A model generated the notes under the pieces. It was not told the origin of the DNA. It ran no database searches and saw only the letters and a program-made list of their open reading frames with translations. Positions 5,548-6,768 of a stretch of 6,768 bases of DNA are shown piece after piece. The first letter of the stretch is position 1. Every line of letters begins with the position of its first letter. The stretch is from Methanocalculus sp. (GTDB lineage: Archaea > Halobacteriota > Methanomicrobia > Methanomicrobiales > Methanocorpusculaceae). The stretch is taken from the NCBI RefSeq assembly GCF_030651615.1, contig NZ_JAUSCG010000144.1:1-6768 (forward strand), read 5' to 3'. The translations under genes were made by a program, and so were the position numbers.

Positions 5548-5757
5548 ATGGCTGGAGGGGGGTTTGTAACCTCAATTGATAAGGACGATGATGGCTATTT
5601 CGCCCATATACCCTCAATCCAGGGATGCTATGCACAGGGTGACACCTATGAGGAGGTGCTCACCAATATACAGGAAGTGCTTCACCTGATTCTAGAAGAG
5701 GATGGGGCAGATCGGTGTAACAGGCCAGCAGAATCCATACAGGATTTCACTATATAA
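5548..5757 (+). CDS. HicB-family antitoxin-like protein, no HicA partner seen
   Basis: The 69-aa protein is one HicB-type domain (partly degraded RNase H-like fold). It has the family pattern: a first strand (FVTSIDKDDDGYFAHIPSI, 6-24), the signature GCYAQGDT (26-33) and the helix YEEVLTNIQEVLHLILEE (34-51). A short polar tail ends the protein. There is no C-terminal helix-turn-helix or ribbon-helix-helix, so it cannot be shown to bind DNA itself. In classical HicAB modules HicB blocks the mRNA-cleaving HicA, normally encoded next to it. Here the upstream neighbour is top6B and the downstream gene is convergent; no HicA-like frame with a GSH motif is visible. It may be an orphan antitoxin, an antitoxin acting on a distant HicA, or a HicB-fold protein with another role. 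It starts 4 bp after top6B and is likely co-transcribed with it. Confidence 0.85.
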   Translation: MAGGGFVTSIDKDDDGYFAHIPSIQGCYAQGDTYEEVLTNIQEVLHLILEEDGADRCNRPAESIQDFTI

Positions 5758-5766
5758 GTAAAGGGA

Positions 5767-6390
5767 TCAGACTTGTATTCCTGCACGGATAAGGGCATCC
5801 TTGATAGAGGCTATTTCCCGAATTATCTCGTTTTTCTCGTCATTAAGATATAATCGAGTGTCTTTTCTGAGGGAGGTAATTTCATCTCTGGTCTCTTTTC
5901 CGATCTCGATCATCTGATCCTGCCTGTCAAGCATCTGATCTTGTTTGTCGATTATCTTGTCCTGTTTGTCGATCACTTGATCCTGTTTATGTAACATCTG
6001 ATCTTGTTTATCGAGGGTCTGGTACTGCAGGTCTCGAGTTGACTTTGAGACTTCAAGAGTTTCATGCATGATGGTGCCGGCATAATCAATCCGCTCAAAG
6101 AGCTCCTCCTGGATGTCTCCCCGGATGATTGTGAACCTTGGAAACTCGCCGGTTGCCTCCTGCCAGGTGACGTTACAGGAGGTTACTTCAATTGGGTACC
6201 GGACGATATCGATACCATGAATCAGCGCCTGAAGGAGATCTTCCCTACCTTCGGCAACGATCTCAACCTCCCCGGCATCAAGGTTCCGTACATATCCGGT
6301 AATACCTGTCCCGAATATCTCTTTCCGTACATGCTCCCGGAACCCGACCTTTTGAACATAGCCATCAACGATGACATGGATACGCTTCAT
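5767..6390 (-). CDS. Acylphosphatase domain fused to a heptad-repeat coiled coil
   Basis: The 207-aa protein has two parts. Residues 1-90 form an acylphosphatase domain (EC 3.6.1.7 type, hydrolysing acyl phosphates): GYVQKVGFR (10-18) with the catalytic Arg18, and GYVRNLDAGEVEIVAEG (32-48) with the catalytic Asn36. One deviation is Lys14 where the family normally has Gly (VQGVGFR). Such enzymes are usually only 90-100 aa. From about residue 95 the chain becomes helical and charged. Residues 126-160 are five 7-residue repeats of the form (L/I)DKQDQ(M/V/I), followed by a further Glu/Lys/Arg-rich helix to the C-terminus. The extension suggests oligomerisation or a partner-binding stalk. The ATG at 6390 opens the conserved domain and lies about 27 bp from a TATA-like box. 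The gene is convergent with the HicB-like gene, with 9 bp between stops. Activity is inferred from the conserved Arg and Asn; the role of the coiled coil is unknown. Confidence 0.88.
   Translation of the reverse strand: MKRIHVIVDGYVQKVGFREHVRKEIFGTGITGYVRNLDAGEVEIVAEGREDLLQALIHGIDIVRYPIEVTSCNVTWQEATGEFPRFTIIRGDIQEELFERIDYAGTIMHETLEVSKSTRDLQYQTLDKQDQMLHKQDQVIDKQDKIIDKQDQMLDRQDQMIEIGKETRDEITSLRKDTRLYLNDEKNEIIREIASIKDALIRAGIQV
5911..6015 (-). repeat. Five 21-bp in-frame repeats encoding the coiled-coil heptads
   Basis: Five consecutive 21-bp units encode LDKQDQM, LHKQDQV, IDKQDKI, IDKQDQM and LDRQDQM. The units differ at several third positions and a few coding positions, so they are not a fresh duplication. 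The core AAR-CAG/CAA-GAT is the same throughout. Length is exactly 5 x 21 bp, which keeps frame and heptad phase if units are gained or lost. Confidence 0.85.
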
Positions 6391-6412
6391 TACATCTACT
6401 ATGGAAGAGGAA

Positions 6413-6422
6413 GATAAAATAG
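6413..6422 (-). promoter_or_regulatory. TATA-like box of the acylphosphatase fusion gene
   Basis: On the minus strand CTATTTTATC is centred about 27 bp before the ATG at 6390, preceded by an A-rich GAAGAAA that could act as a BRE. The expected transcription start coincides with the ATG, so a leaderless mRNA is likely. No Shine-Dalgarno match lies between box and start. Confidence 0.5.
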
Positions 6423-6576
6423 TTTCTTCCGGCCTGGGATCAGAGATATCAACTATAGAGCGTTATTGCAGCATTTCTGCGTCATATGAACCGGAAAATA
6501 ACTTAAATCATAAATTACAATCCATCCTGCTCTTTTTAAGGCTGCGATGTGTTTAATTACGTTTGCTCGCGGAAGC

Positions 6577-6768
6577 TTAGGTATATTGTATTCCAGAGGA
6601 ATCGAGATCGATACTCATATGAGATGGAAGAGAACTGATTTGGATATTCTCAGATGCCATCTTTAATCTCGAGCTCAGGCAGCCAATGATTGCCTCATGA
6701 ATATTTTCAATAGCTTCTTTGAGCGTTTCTCCTTCGCTCATACATCCTGGCAGGTCAGTACACTCCAC
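6577..6768 (-). CDS. HicB-family antitoxin-like protein, 5' end outside the window
   Basis: The frame is open to the window edge, so the gene is partial. The first visible codon is an in-frame GTG that I read as an internal valine (VECTDLPGC), because the family needs a first beta strand before it. Visible are the HicB signature LPGCMSEGETLKEAIENIHE (about residues 6-25 of the visible part), the helix after it, and a longer polar tail (SENIQISSLPSHMS...) to the TAA at 6577-6579. It is a paralogue of the HicB-like gene at 5548: both share the GC-x-x-(E/Q)G-(D/E)T pattern followed by NI(Q/H)E. A HicA toxin gene, if present, would be expected just upstream on the minus strand, beyond 6768. I see no clear terminator after the stop; the 186 bp to the acylphosphatase ATG are AT-rich and hold only that gene's promoter. 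Confidence 0.82.
   Translation of the reverse strand: MECTDLPGCMSEGETLKEAIENIHEAIIGCLSSRLKMASENIQISSLPSHMSIDLDSSGIQYT

Noticed and set aside
5758..5766. Bidirectional terminator between the convergent genes
   Set aside because: Only 9 bp separate the stops, and neither strand shows a stable hairpin or a clear U-run there.
6371..6556. 61-aa plus-strand frame in the acylphosphatase/HicB gap
   Set aside because: It starts inside the antisense acylphosphatase gene, crosses its promoter, and the product shows no domain or ribosome site.
6391..6576. hicA toxin gene or small RNA in the AT-rich gap
   Set aside because: No frame with the HicA glycine-serine-histidine pattern is visible on either strand, and no strong hairpin stands out; only the TATA-like box could be supported.

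Overview
The window looks like a chromosomal segment of a euryarchaeal methanogen, most likely of the order Methanomicrobiales. The evidence is protein content: an archaeal-type NMN adenylyltransferase, a topoisomerase VI B subunit with the extra C-terminal domain known from Methanosarcina, a LarB of the nickel-pincer pathway, and short HicB-like proteins. There are also archaeal signals: TATA-like boxes about 26 bp before start codons, Shine-Dalgarno matches to an archaeal 16S tail, and a hairpin followed by a U-tract. The assignment is by recognition only; I cannot name the genus.

Layout. Positions 1-413 carry no gene. They hold four long imperfect hairpin units in tandem at an exact 101-bp period, separated by two alternating 17-18-bp spacers (A-B-A-B), which gives a 202-bp higher-order repeat. 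The array starts at the window edge and probably continues outside. Next comes a hairpin/U-tract terminator (451-487) that ends a minus-strand operon transcribed from about 2170 down to 450. In transcription order the operon is larB (1394-2164), nadM (891-1397, ATGA overlap with larB) and a four-helix membrane protein of unknown function (507-860).

A 43-bp divergent promoter region (2165-2207) separates this from a plus-strand cluster: a small membrane protein (2208-2516), hisS (2531-3754), top6B (3744-5543, overlapping hisS) and a HicB-like orphan (5548-5757, its ribosome site lying across the top6B stop). Convergent to it is a minus-strand gene (5767-6390) in which an acylphosphatase domain is fused to a coiled coil made of five 7-residue repeats. 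The window ends inside a second HicB-like gene (6577-6768, minus strand, 5' end missing).

How the genes fit together. The best functional link is nadM-larB. NadM-type enzymes make NAD+ and its nicotinate form NaAD, and NaAD is the substrate LarB uses for the first step of nickel-pincer nucleotide synthesis, so the overlapping pair couples precursor supply to its consumption. The plus-strand cluster combines translation (HisRS) and DNA topology (Top6B). The partner gene top6A is not next to top6B here. The 5.5-6.8 kb end has a more accessory character: two HicB-like genes without a visible HicA flank a repeat-bearing fusion protein. Nothing in the window is clearly a mobile element, phage or CRISPR array.
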